Assembly: GCA_026990095.1 (NCBI GenBank)
Contig: JALSIL010000531.1
Coordinates: 1-9,645, forward strand
DNA: 9,645 bases
DNA from: Lysobacterales bacterium
Lineage (GTDB): Bacteria; Pseudomonadota; Gammaproteobacteria; Xanthomonadales; Marinicellaceae
Reading direction: 5' to 3'
The notes under the pieces were generated by a model that saw only the letters and a program-made list of their open reading frames with translations, was not told the origin of the DNA and did no database searches. Of this stretch, positions 1 to 6,054 are shown one piece after another; within the stretch, counting starts at the first letter, position 1; each line of letters starts with the position of its first letter. The position numbers were made by a program, and so were the translations under genes.

Positions 1-164
1 TAGAGTTCTCGGTACATTGCCTCTTCACTGGTTTCGCTGGAACCTATCCCTCCTTGAGGAAATTGCCAGCCGCTATCTTGGTGCCTTTTTGCAAAAAAAA
101 CTTTACCATTATCATCAAGCAAGATGATGCCCACATTTGGGCGATATCCATCTATATCAATCAT
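1..164 (-). CDS. rppH: RNA pyrophosphohydrolase RppH (NudH), N-terminal part, cut by window edge
   Basis: Reading down from the ATG at 164-162 gives 54 codons before the window ends. The protein opens MIDIDGYRPNVGIILL and continues with SGWQFPQGGI and EEAMYREL, which I recognise as the conserved start of RppH (the E. coli protein begins MIDDDGYRPNVGI). RppH is a Nudix hydrolase that removes pyrophosphate from the 5' triphosphate end of mRNA and so opens it to RNase E decay; it acts in the cytoplasm. The Nudix box GX5EX7REUXEEXGU is seen as far as G38, E44 and R52-E53-L54; the metal-binding EExG part lies outside the window. There is no clear Shine-Dalgarno upstream of the ATG, but family agreement from residue 1 supports this start. 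A T8 tract (93-100) lies inside the gene with the frame intact. It is divergent from the lipoprotein gene at 363. Confidence 0.93.
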   Translation of the reverse strand, partial: MIDIDGYRPNVGIILLDDNGKVFFAKRHQDSGWQFPQGGIGSSETSEEAMYREL

Positions 165-199
165 AATTAATGTATGCTATTGAGTTAAAACAATAGCCT

Positions 200-229
200 T
201 AAATAGTTAAACTGCCTTTATTCTTTCAA
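200..229 (-). promoter_or_regulatory. weak candidate promoter for rppH
   Basis: On the minus strand a TTGAAA (229-224, 5 of 6 to the -35 consensus) is followed after 18 nt by TATTTA (205-200), a poor -10 match. It points toward rppH and would leave a leader of roughly 30 nt. The region is AT-rich and such matches arise easily by chance, so this is only a candidate. Confidence 0.2.
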
Positions 230-259
230 AATTGAAGGATAAATACAACATTTTCTCTG

Positions 260-288
260 TTTACACTAAGTTAAATGCGACTTTAAAT
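260..288 (+). promoter_or_regulatory. candidate sigma70-type promoter for the small lipoprotein gene
   Basis: TTTACA at 260-265 (5 of 6 to TTGACA) is followed, after exactly 17 nt, by TTAAAT at 283-288 (4 of 6 to TATAAT). Transcription would start near 295, giving a leader of about 68 nt before the ATG at 363. The geometry is good, but AT-rich intergenic DNA yields such matches by chance. Confidence 0.4.
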
Positions 289-362
289 TAAATTATTGTT
301 GATAATACACATCACATGCATTAGTATAAAACGTACTAATTAAATCGTATATTAGGAAAAAC

Positions 363-626
363 ATGAAGAATATAATACTAATTATTGCAATTTCAACACT
401 TGTTGCAAGTTGCGCCTCAAACTCACATTCAAATAATAGAATGCGAAATGTACAAGTTTCAAAAAATGCAAAGCAAACACTGGCAAATAAAGATTCAAAA
501 GAAAAAGTCATTTGCAAACAGCAACGAAGAATAGGTTCAAATAGAATCACTACTGTTTGCTTATCCGAATCAGAGACAAAAGCCATAAGAGAGGCCACTC
601 AAAGAGAACTTAATCGTGGCTCATAA
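363..626 (+). CDS. small predicted lipoprotein, family not recognised (paired Cys with GS motif)
   Basis: This is an 87-residue protein with a type II (lipoprotein) signal peptide: MKN, a hydrophobic run of about residues 4-15, then lipobox V14-A15-S16-C17. Signal peptidase II should cut before C17, leaving about 70 residues. Ala at +2 rather than Asp favours the outer membrane. Residues 18-48 are polar and probably flexible. The C-terminal half is basic and contains C51, G58-S59 and C66 (VICKQQRRIGSNRITTVCLS), then a charged helix-like tail (about 69-85). I have a loose memory of short proteobacterial hypothetical proteins with a similar C-GS-C pattern, but cannot name a family or function. 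An AGGA at 354-357, 5 nt before the ATG, supports the start. The gene stands alone, divergent from rppH and convergent with the kinase gene. An open frame on the opposite strand is its antisense shadow. Confidence 0.75.
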   Translation: MKNIILIIAISTLVASCASNSHSNNRMRNVQVSKNAKQTLANKDSKEKVICKQQRRIGSNRITTVCLSESETKAIREATQRELNRGS

Positions 627-675
627 AGCGGTCCAAGTGGGGAAGGACATGGATTGTAAAAAATCTATATAAGAC

Positions 676-714
676 TAAGGGTGTATGATTTATATTATTA
701 AATTGACACCCTTA
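676..714. terminator. hairpin in a convergent gap, probable (bidirectional) terminator
   Basis: A perfect 9-bp inverted repeat, TAAGGGTGT (676-684) with ACACCCTTA (706-714), encloses a 21-nt AT-rich loop. The loop can pair further: ATTTA 688-692 with TAAAT 699-703, plus two G-U pairs and one bulged base. It lies 50 nt past the lipoprotein stop and 17 nt past the kinase stop, where a shared terminator is expected. Neither side has a classic immediate U-tract; on the minus strand a T6 run follows about 10 nt after the stem. Efficiency as an intrinsic terminator is therefore uncertain. Confidence 0.5.
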
Positions 715-730
715 AATGTTTATAAAGAAT

Positions 731-1666
731 CTAGAATTTATACCCAAACTCCTTAACAAATTTTTGTTTAAATTCATCTAAAGTAAAACTATGATTTTGT
801 GTGCCACTGCTGGCAATCTTTATGCTGCCTAATAAAGATGCTATTCGACCTGTGGTTTGCATATCTAAATCATTGGTTAAACCATACAGCAAACCCGCTC
901 GATAAGCGTCCCCACAACCTGTTGGATCAACAAGTTTTTCGGCTTGAACCACGGGAATATGATAAACAGTGCCGTCTGTATAAATTTCCGAACCCTTTTC
1001 ACCGCGCGTGACAATTAATGCCTCTAAGTGAGAGGCTATTTCTTTGGCATCCCAGCGGGTTCTCTCACAAACCAGTTCGTATTCGTAATCATTAACAGCC
1101 ATCCAAGTGGCTTGAGCAATAAATTTCTTTAAGTCCTCACCATCAAATAAGGGCATTGCCTGACCAGGATCAAATATAAAAGGAATGCCTGCATCAACAA
1201 AACCTTGTGCGTGGGAGATCATGCCTTCACGCCCATCTGGTCCAACGATTCCTATACTAATGTCTTTATGGTCTGAAACTTTACATTCGTGCGATAAACT
1301 CATGGCTCCTGGGTGAAAAGCGGTGATTTGATTATTCTCTTGATCTGTTGTGATAAAAGCTTGGGGTGTAAACATGTCGTCTTTAATAATAATTCCATCC
1401 AAAGGAATGCCTAGTCCTATCAAATGTTGGCGATAGGGTTCAAAATCTTGTCCAACAGCACCCATTGGCACAGGGTTGCCACCAAGTAATTTTAAATTAT
1501 AGGCAATATTTCCTGCTACGCCACCGACAACTCGAGTCATATTAGGAACAAAAAATGACACGTTTAATTTATGAATTTGGTTGGGTAAAATATGGTTTGA
1601 AAAACTGTCTTCAAAAACCATAATGGTGTCGTAGGCTAACGAGCCACAGATTAACGCTTTAGACAT
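731..1666 (-). CDS. PfkB/ribokinase-family kinase, possibly adenosine kinase
   Basis: This 311-residue cytoplasmic kinase is a typical PfkB-family length. Visible landmarks are an N-terminal ALICGSLAYDTIM strand-turn, the glycine-rich GGVAGNIAYNLKLLGG (48-63) that contacts the sugar or nucleoside, VGQDF (71-75), VNDYE (191-195), VTRGEKG (219-225) and the signature DPTGCGDAYRAG (247-258). D253 should be the catalytic base and the surrounding glycines the anion hole; the usual GAGD reads GCGD here. From memory, close relatives in Beta- and Gammaproteobacteria are annotated as adenosine kinase or simply carbohydrate kinase, so the phosphate acceptor (adenosine, another nucleoside or a sugar) is not settled. 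The ATG at 1666 lies 1 nt after the gatB stop, with AGAGGA 8 nt upstream, so it is probably the last gene of the gatCAB operon and translationally coupled. Confidence 0.88.
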   Translation of the reverse strand: MSKALICGSLAYDTIMVFEDSFSNHILPNQIHKLNVSFFVPNMTRVVGGVAGNIAYNLKLLGGNPVPMGAVGQDFEPYRQHLIGLGIPLDGIIIKDDMFTPQAFITTDQENNQITAFHPGAMSLSHECKVSDHKDISIGIVGPDGREGMISHAQGFVDAGIPFIFDPGQAMPLFDGEDLKKFIAQATWMAVNDYEYELVCERTRWDAKEIASHLEALIVTRGEKGSEIYTDGTVYHIPVVQAEKLVDPTGCGDAYRAGLLYGLTNDLDMQTTGRIASLLGSIKIASSGTQNHSFTLDEFKQKFVKEFGYKF

Positions 1667-1667
1667 T

Positions 1668-3119
1668 TTATAATTCCTCTAATAATGTTTTGACTTGAGC
1701 TGGATTGGCCCTGCCTTTTGTTTGTTTCATCACTTGCCCGACAAAATAGTTGAACATTTTCATGTCGCCATTCTTGTAAGCTTCAAACTGTGATGGGTTG
1801 TTTTTTATAATTTCTTTGACAATGGTTTCTAACTCGCCTGTATCGGATACTTGTGCTAAACCCTCTTTGTCAATAATTTGCGCTGCTGTGTTATCTGTTG
1901 CCCACATCTTTTCCATCACGACTTTGGCTATTTTGTGAGAAATAGTTCCTGCAGCCAACGCCTCTAATAATTGTGCAAACTGTGTAGCTGAAATATTATC
2001 GTCTTCAACTTTGGCATCATTTGCGTTCAAAAGAGCCGAAAATTCACCTAAAATCAAATTGGCAGCTGTTTTGGCTTTTGCTTTTTTTAATTTTTGAACG
2101 ATGGAATGAAAATATTCCGACAATGCTTTATCATTGGCAATGATTTTGGCATCATCACTTTTGATTGCCAAATCCCTAACATAACGTTTAATTTTTTGTG
2201 CAGGAAATTCAGGAATGAACCGTTTTTCGTTATCAATATAGGCTTGGTCAATAACCACTGGCAGTAAATCAGGATCAGGGAAATAGCGATAGTCATTTGC
2301 CTCTTCTTTGCTGCGCATTGGTCGCGTTTGGTTTTTATCAGCATCGTATAAACGCGTTTCTTGTGTAACTGTTCCTCCTGATTCTATGAGCTTTATTTGG
2401 CGATTAATTTCAATGTTTATGGCCTTTTCAACAAAGCGAAAGGAATTAATATTTTTAAGTTCGGTGCGTGTACCCAACTCTTTTTGTCCAACGGGGCGAA
2501 CCGAAACATTGGCATCGCAGCGAAATGAACCTTCTTGTAAGTTGCCATCACAAATCCCTAAATGAGTGACTATCGTGTGAATACCTCGCATGTACCTGAC
2601 GGCTTCTTTTGCTGATGACATATCAGGCTCGGAAACAATTTCGATTAAGGGCGTGCCACATCGGTTTAAGTCGATGGCAGAATATTGTGCGTATATATCG
2701 TGAATGGATTTACCCGCATCTTCTTCAATGTGTGCACGATTAATGCGAATGACTTTTTCTTTGCCTTCATCGCCTTCAATAACCAACTGACCATGTTCAA
2801 CAATTGGGTGGTTGAGTTGGGTAATTTGATAAGCTTTGGGTGAGTCGGGATAAAAATAATTTTTTCTATCAAAGGTTGATTCTTTGGCAATAACCTTTGC
2901 ACCAACAGCCAAACCAAAACGGATAGCGTAACGCAGAACTTTTTCATTAAACACGGGTAAAGTCCCTGGTATGGCAGCTTCTAAAAAGCTAACTTGTGTG
3001 TTGGGTTCGGCTCCATAAGCTGTATTGGTTCCTGCAAAGAGTTTGCTTTTTGTTTTTAATTGGGTGTGGATTTCGAGTCCAATTACTGTTTCCCATTGCG
3101 TTTTGTTTTGATTACTCAT
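1668..3119 (-). CDS. gatB: aspartyl/glutamyl-tRNA amidotransferase subunit B (GatB)
   Basis: GatB binds the misacylated tRNA and carries the kinase-like site that activates Glu-tRNA(Gln) or Asp-tRNA(Asn) before ammonia arrives from GatA. Taken from the ATG at 3119 the protein has 483 residues. Landmarks in that numbering: WETVIGLEIHTQLKTKSK near the start, RKNYFYPD (85-92), the family signature IDLNRCGTPLIEIVSEPD (149-166), EGSFRCDANVSVRP (196-209) and GTRTELKNINSFRF (216-229). The helical YqeY-like C-terminal domain ends with GRANPAQVKTLLEEL. The CxxC that Firmicute GatB carries near residue 45 is absent, as in other proteobacterial forms I recall. A TTG at 3137 would add six residues, but the ATG has AGAGGG at an 8-nt distance and matches family length. 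It overlaps the gatA end by 8 nt (ATGAGTAA), implying coupled translation. Confidence 0.97.
   Translation of the reverse strand: MSNQNKTQWETVIGLEIHTQLKTKSKLFAGTNTAYGAEPNTQVSFLEAAIPGTLPVFNEKVLRYAIRFGLAVGAKVIAKESTFDRKNYFYPDSPKAYQITQLNHPIVEHGQLVIEGDEGKEKVIRINRAHIEEDAGKSIHDIYAQYSAIDLNRCGTPLIEIVSEPDMSSAKEAVRYMRGIHTIVTHLGICDGNLQEGSFRCDANVSVRPVGQKELGTRTELKNINSFRFVEKAINIEINRQIKLIESGGTVTQETRLYDADKNQTRPMRSKEEANDYRYFPDPDLLPVVIDQAYIDNEKRFIPEFPAQKIKRYVRDLAIKSDDAKIIANDKALSEYFHSIVQKLKKAKAKTAANLILGEFSALLNANDAKVEDDNISATQFAQLLEALAAGTISHKIAKVVMEKMWATDNTAAQIIDKEGLAQVSDTGELETIVKEIIKNNPSQFEAYKNGDMKMFNYFVGQVMKQTKGRANPAQVKTLLEEL
1675..1680 (-). promoter_or_regulatory. Shine-Dalgarno of the PfkB-family kinase within the gatB end
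   Basis: Minus-strand AGAGGA (1680-1675) lies 8 nt before the kinase ATG at 1666 and within the last codons of gatB. Ribosomes ending gatB at 1668 can therefore restart at once. This supports one transcript covering gatCAB and the kinase. Confidence 0.8.
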
Positions 3120-4566
3120 GAGCGAAACCCTCTGCAATCAAGTGGTGGAAGTCTGTTTCTTGTTGAAATTGGTGTGCCATATTCAATATTTTACTTTCTT
3201 GTAAATTGTTGCCTATTAATTGCAACCCCACCGGCAGTTTATCAACTAAACCAATGGGGATAGACATACAAGGCAAGCCAGCCAATGAGGATGGAATGGT
3301 ATAAATATCTGCTTGGTACATACTAACGGGGTCTTTTTTGGCATTAAACTCAAAGGCAACTTCGGGTGAAACTGGAGCAGCAATCACATCAACTAGAGCA
3401 AAAGCTCGGGCAAAATCTTCTGAAATTAAGCGCCTAATTTTTTGTGCTTTGCGGTAATAAGCATCATAGAATCCTGCTGACAGTGCCCATGTCCCAACCA
3501 TAATTCGGCGTTTGACTTCTTCGCCAAAGCCTTCGGTACGTGAACGGACATACAAGTCGTTTAAGTCTTTGGGATTATCGCATTGGTGTCCGTAACGAAT
3601 GCCGTCAAAACGTGATAAGTTGGATGAACATTCGGCTGGGGCTATCACATAATAAGCAGAAACAGCCAAATGCGCAGTTGGCAGTTTAATTTCAACAAGC
3701 TGTGCACCCATGTTTTTTAGTGTATCTATTGATTGCTGGGTTTGTGTACGGATGCTTTCAGGCAATGTTTCCATCCATTCAGGAACAACCCCTATTTTCA
3801 TGCCTTTGATTGATTGGTTTAAATTTTGACTGAAATCTTCTTTATCCACTTGTGCAGAGGTGGAATCCTTGGCATCAAAACCACACATTTGCGACAAAAC
3901 TAAGGCACAATCTTCTGCTGTCCTGGCAAAAACGCCTGCTTGGTCTAAGCTGGAAGCAAAAGCCACCATGCCATAGCGTGAATTGCGTCCATAAGTTGGT
4001 TTAATTCCTGTAATTCCACACAATGCTGCGGGTTGTCGGATTGAACCTCCTGTGTCAGAGCCCGTAGCAACAGGCACGAGTCCAGCGGCAACACAGGCTG
4101 CAGACCCTCCTGAAGAACCCCCAGGCACTCGGTTTAAATCCCATGGATTTTTAACCGCTCCAAAATAAGAGTTTTCATTGGATGAGCCCATGGCAAATTC
4201 ATCCATATTTGCTTTAGCAAGCGTCACCATGCCTGCTTGGTTAAGATTATCAACCACGGTTGCATCATAGGGTGCAACAAAATTTTCCAACATGCGTGAG
4301 CCACAAGTTGTTTTGATTCCTTTGGTGCAAAATAAATCTTTATGCACTAAAGGAATGCCTGTTAGTAAATTGCCAGAACCACTGTCAATTAAGCTTTGTG
4401 CTTGTTTTATTTGTTGTTGGGCTAATTGCGGCGTTTTATTTATCAAGCAATTGAGATTTTCGGCATGTTTTTCCACTTTTGCCTGATAAAAATCATGCAG
4501 TTCTTGAACTGAAATTGCCTTGCTTTTTAAGGCTTCTGAAATTTGTTTTATTCCATTAAATTGCAT
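3112..4566 (-). CDS. gatA: aspartyl/glutamyl-tRNA amidotransferase subunit A (GatA)
   Basis: GatA is the glutaminase subunit: it hydrolyses glutamine and channels ammonia to GatB for transamidation of Glu-tRNA(Gln) and/or Asp-tRNA(Asn). From the ATG at 4566 the protein has 484 residues, the normal length. The amidase-signature Ser-cisSer-Lys triad is intact: K76 in PLVHKDLF, S151 in PGGSSGGSAA and S175 in GSDTGGSIRQPA. The 75-residue spacing K76-S151 and 24-residue spacing S151-S175 equal those I recall for S. aureus GatA (K79, S154, S178). Other conserved blocks are AKANMDEFAMGSS and KPTYGRNSRYGMVAFASSLDQ. An in-frame ATG at 4611 lies inside gatC and would add 15 residues with no family resemblance. 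The chosen start is 1 nt after the gatC stop, with a GGTGG six bases upstream. Confidence 0.97.
   Translation of the reverse strand: MQFNGIKQISEALKSKAISVQELHDFYQAKVEKHAENLNCLINKTPQLAQQQIKQAQSLIDSGSGNLLTGIPLVHKDLFCTKGIKTTCGSRMLENFVAPYDATVVDNLNQAGMVTLAKANMDEFAMGSSNENSYFGAVKNPWDLNRVPGGSSGGSAACVAAGLVPVATGSDTGGSIRQPAALCGITGIKPTYGRNSRYGMVAFASSLDQAGVFARTAEDCALVLSQMCGFDAKDSTSAQVDKEDFSQNLNQSIKGMKIGVVPEWMETLPESIRTQTQQSIDTLKNMGAQLVEIKLPTAHLAVSAYYVIAPAECSSNLSRFDGIRYGHQCDNPKDLNDLYVRSRTEGFGEEVKRRIMVGTWALSAGFYDAYYRKAQKIRRLISEDFARAFALVDVIAAPVSPEVAFEFNAKKDPVSMYQADIYTIPSSLAGLPCMSIPIGLVDKLPVGLQLIGNNLQESKILNMAHQFQQETDFHHLIAEGFAHE
3128..3133 (-). promoter_or_regulatory. Shine-Dalgarno that fixes the gatB start
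   Basis: Minus-strand AGAGGG (3133-3128) lies 8 nt before the ATG at 3119, inside the 3' end of gatA. It lies downstream of the alternative TTG at 3137, so it can only serve the ATG. This is the reason for choosing the shorter GatB. Confidence 0.8.
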
Positions 4567-4567
4567 G

Positions 4568-4855
4568 TTATTCCACCACCGTTGGCACGAGAAAGTAATC
4601 CTCATCGGCATTTGTAGCCATGGAAAGCAAGACCTCTTTATTGGAAGTTTCGGTCACTTCGTCTGCCCGCAGTCTTTGAACGGCATCCATTGGATTTGCC
4701 ATTGGTTTTACCTCATTGGTATCGACTTCATTAATGTGGTTTATCATCTCAACAACAGAATCCAATGAAGTGACAATGGTATCAATTTCATCTTCGCTAA
4801 CATTTAATTTTGCCAGAACTGCAATTTGTTGAACTTCTTTACGATTTATTAACAT
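4568..4855 (-). CDS. gatC: aspartyl/glutamyl-tRNA amidotransferase subunit C (GatC)
   Basis: GatC is the small subunit that wraps around the GatA-GatB interface and stabilises the amidotransferase; it has no catalytic residues. The 95-residue length is typical. Family landmarks are VQQIAVLAKLNVSEDEI (8-24), the central VKPMANP (49-55), LRADEV (62-67) and the C-terminal YFLVPTVVE (87-95), which corresponds to the usual F-VPKV-E ending. The ATG at 4855 is preceded by AGAGAG (4866-4861) with a 5-nt spacer, a good ribosome binding site. It is the first gene of the minus-strand operon, divergent from mreB. Its stop is 1 nt before the gatA start, so the two are coupled. Confidence 0.96.
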   Translation of the reverse strand: MLINRKEVQQIAVLAKLNVSEDEIDTIVTSLDSVVEMINHINEVDTNEVKPMANPMDAVQRLRADEVTETSNKEVLLSMATNADEDYFLVPTVVE

Positions 4856-4968
4856 GTGAACTCTCTAAATAATATATAATTCACCGTTACAAACGGCTTG
4901 CTGCTATTTTAGCTTTAAAGTAGTGCATTATGCCATTTTTCCAACATAAACCATACATTTAATACAAC
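4856..4968. promoter_or_regulatory. divergent gatC / mreB promoter region with short inverted repeats
   Basis: These 113 nt must hold the starts of two divergent operons. For gatCAB the best -10-like hexamer is TAAAAT on the minus strand (4911-4906, 5 of 6), with ATGGCA (4936-4931) upstream at a long 19-nt spacing. This would give a leader of about 44 nt. For mreB, -10-like CATTAT (4926-4931) and TTTAAT (4958-4963, 5 of 6) exist, neither with a strong -35. Two perfect inverted repeats are visible: CCGTT-ACA-AACGG (4884-4896) and GCTA-TTT-TAGC. Their position fits an operator or leader structure, but they are short. That promoters lie here is near certain; the exact elements are guesses. Confidence 0.5.
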
Positions 4969-6021
4969 ATGTTTAAAAAATTTAGATCTCTATTTTCAAA
5001 CGATTTATCAATCGATTTAGGCACGGCAAACACATTGATATACATGAAGGACCATGGAATCGTTTTAAACGAACCGTCGGTTGTGGCTGTTCGTATGGAT
5101 AGAGGCATGGGTGGGCCTAAAGACATTGCTTCAGTTGGTATGGATGCTAAGATGATGTTAGGTAGAACACCTGGGCATATTTCAACCATTCGCCCTTTAA
5201 AAGATGGCGTCATTGCTGATTTTGAGATGACTTCTGCCATGTTACAACACTTTATTCGCAAGGTGCACTCAAATCGTTGGTTAAAACCATCTTCTCGTGT
5301 CTTGATTTGTGTGCCCTGCGGATCAACACAAGTTGAACGCAAAGCGATTCAAGAATCTGCAGATGAAGCAGGAGCATCTGATGTTTACCTGATTGAAGAG
5401 CCGATGGCGGCGGCCATTGGTGCAGGCATTCCAATTCATGAAGCCCGTGGTTCTATGGTGCTTGATATCGGAGGCGGTACATCGGAGGTTGCTGTTTTAT
5501 CTTTAAATGGTATTGTTTATTCTGCCTCGGTTAAAATTGGTGGTGATAAATTTGATGATGCGATTATTTCGTATGTTCGTCGAAGTTATGGTACGTTGAT
5601 TGGTGAAACAACAGCTGAGCGAATTAAACATGAAATTGGTTGTGCTTATCCTTCAACAGAAGTTAAAACCATTGAAGTCACGGGTCGAAATTTAGCAGAA
5701 GGCGTGCCGCGCATGTTTTCAATTAATAACAATGAAATTCTTGAAGCTTTACATGAACCTTTAGCTGGAATTGTTTCCGCGGTTAAAACTGCTTTGGAAC
5801 AAACCCCTCCTGAATTGTGTGCCGATGTGGCAGAACAAGGCATCGTATTAACTGGCGGCGGAGCGTTGTTAAAAGATTTGGATAAATTGCTGATGGAAGA
5901 AACAGGTTTGCCTGTACTTATTGCGGAAGACCCGTTAACTTGTGTTGCTCGCGGTGGCGGCAAAGCACTAGAAATAATGGATGAACAAGGTTCTGATTTT
6001 TTCACTTTCACCAGAAGCTAA
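4969..6021 (+). CDS. mreB: rod shape-determining actin homologue MreB
   Basis: MreB polymerises on the inner face of the cytoplasmic membrane into curved filaments that orient the wall-elongation machine and keep rod shape. The 350-residue protein aligns throughout with E. coli MreB as I recall it. The N-terminal MFKKFRSLFSN forms the membrane-binding amphipathic stretch and is followed by phosphate-1 loop DLGTANT (16-22). Further on are LIEEPMAAAIGAG (141-153) with the conserved glutamates, phosphate-2 loop DIGGGTSE (166-173) and the nucleotide-binding LTGGGALL (294-301). The C-terminus DPLTCVARGGGKALE is canonical. The start is fixed by agreement with E. coli from residue 1, yet no Shine-Dalgarno is visible in the 20 nt upstream, unlike gatC and mreC. 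It is the first gene of the mre-mrd operon. Confidence 0.98.
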   Translation: MFKKFRSLFSNDLSIDLGTANTLIYMKDHGIVLNEPSVVAVRMDRGMGGPKDIASVGMDAKMMLGRTPGHISTIRPLKDGVIADFEMTSAMLQHFIRKVHSNRWLKPSSRVLICVPCGSTQVERKAIQESADEAGASDVYLIEEPMAAAIGAGIPIHEARGSMVLDIGGGTSEVAVLSLNGIVYSASVKIGGDKFDDAIISYVRRSYGTLIGETTAERIKHEIGCAYPSTEVKTIEVTGRNLAEGVPRMFSINNNEILEALHEPLAGIVSAVKTALEQTPPELCADVAEQGIVLTGGGALLKDLDKLLMEETGLPVLIAEDPLTCVARGGGKALEIMDEQGSDFFTFTRS

Positions 6022-6038
6022 GTTAATTAGGATTAATT

Positions 6039-6047
6039 GGAGAGAGG
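6039..6047 (+). promoter_or_regulatory. strong Shine-Dalgarno of mreC
   Basis: GGAGAGAGG, with the core AGAGG at 6043-6047, lies 7 nt before the mreC ATG. It is the clearest ribosome binding site of the plus-strand operon and fixes the mreC start in the 33-nt gap after mreB. Confidence 0.8.
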
Positions 6048-6054
6048 TTAGTTC

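Larger units (their letters stand above)
165..362. other. AT-rich divergent intergenic region between rppH and the lipoprotein gene
   Basis: These 198 nt contain no open frame I can support. They hold the two promoter candidates listed separately, a 14-16 nt imperfect palindrome around 223-238 (CTTTCAA-AA-TTGAAGG), and three copies of AGTTAAA (183-189, 205-211, 269-275). No tRNA, riboswitch fold or mobile-element end was recognised. Confidence 0.6.

Noticed and set aside
93..100. A8/T8 homopolymer inside rppH as a possible phase-variation tract
   Set aside because: Eight bases is short for slippage switching, the reading frame is intact, it encodes ordinary residues (V-F-F), and rppH is not a typical phase-variable gene.
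293..598. Minus-strand open frame of 101 codons opposite the small lipoprotein gene
   Set aside because: Its hydrophobic stretches mirror the signal peptide of the plus-strand gene. The plus strand has a ribosome site, lipobox and promoter-like sequence, while the minus frame has no recognisable domain.
631..648. GTCC...GGAC repeat just after the lipoprotein stop as a terminator
   Set aside because: The stem is only 4 bp with a 10-nt loop and is followed by A-rich rather than T-rich sequence. The 676-714 hairpin is much stronger.
3120..3137. Upstream TTG start for gatB adding six residues
   Set aside because: The AGAGGG ribosome site lies downstream of the TTG and 8 nt before the ATG at 3119. 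The extra residues do not resemble GatB.
4567..4611. Upstream ATG start for gatA adding 15 residues (MPMRITFSC...)
   Set aside because: This lies wholly inside gatC in another frame. GatA family proteins start near the ATG at 4566, which follows the gatC stop by 1 nt.
4959..6011. Several long minus-strand open frames opposite mreB
   Set aside because: They are antisense shadows of a highly conserved gene: no ribosome sites, no recognisable domains, and mreB accounts for the codon pattern.
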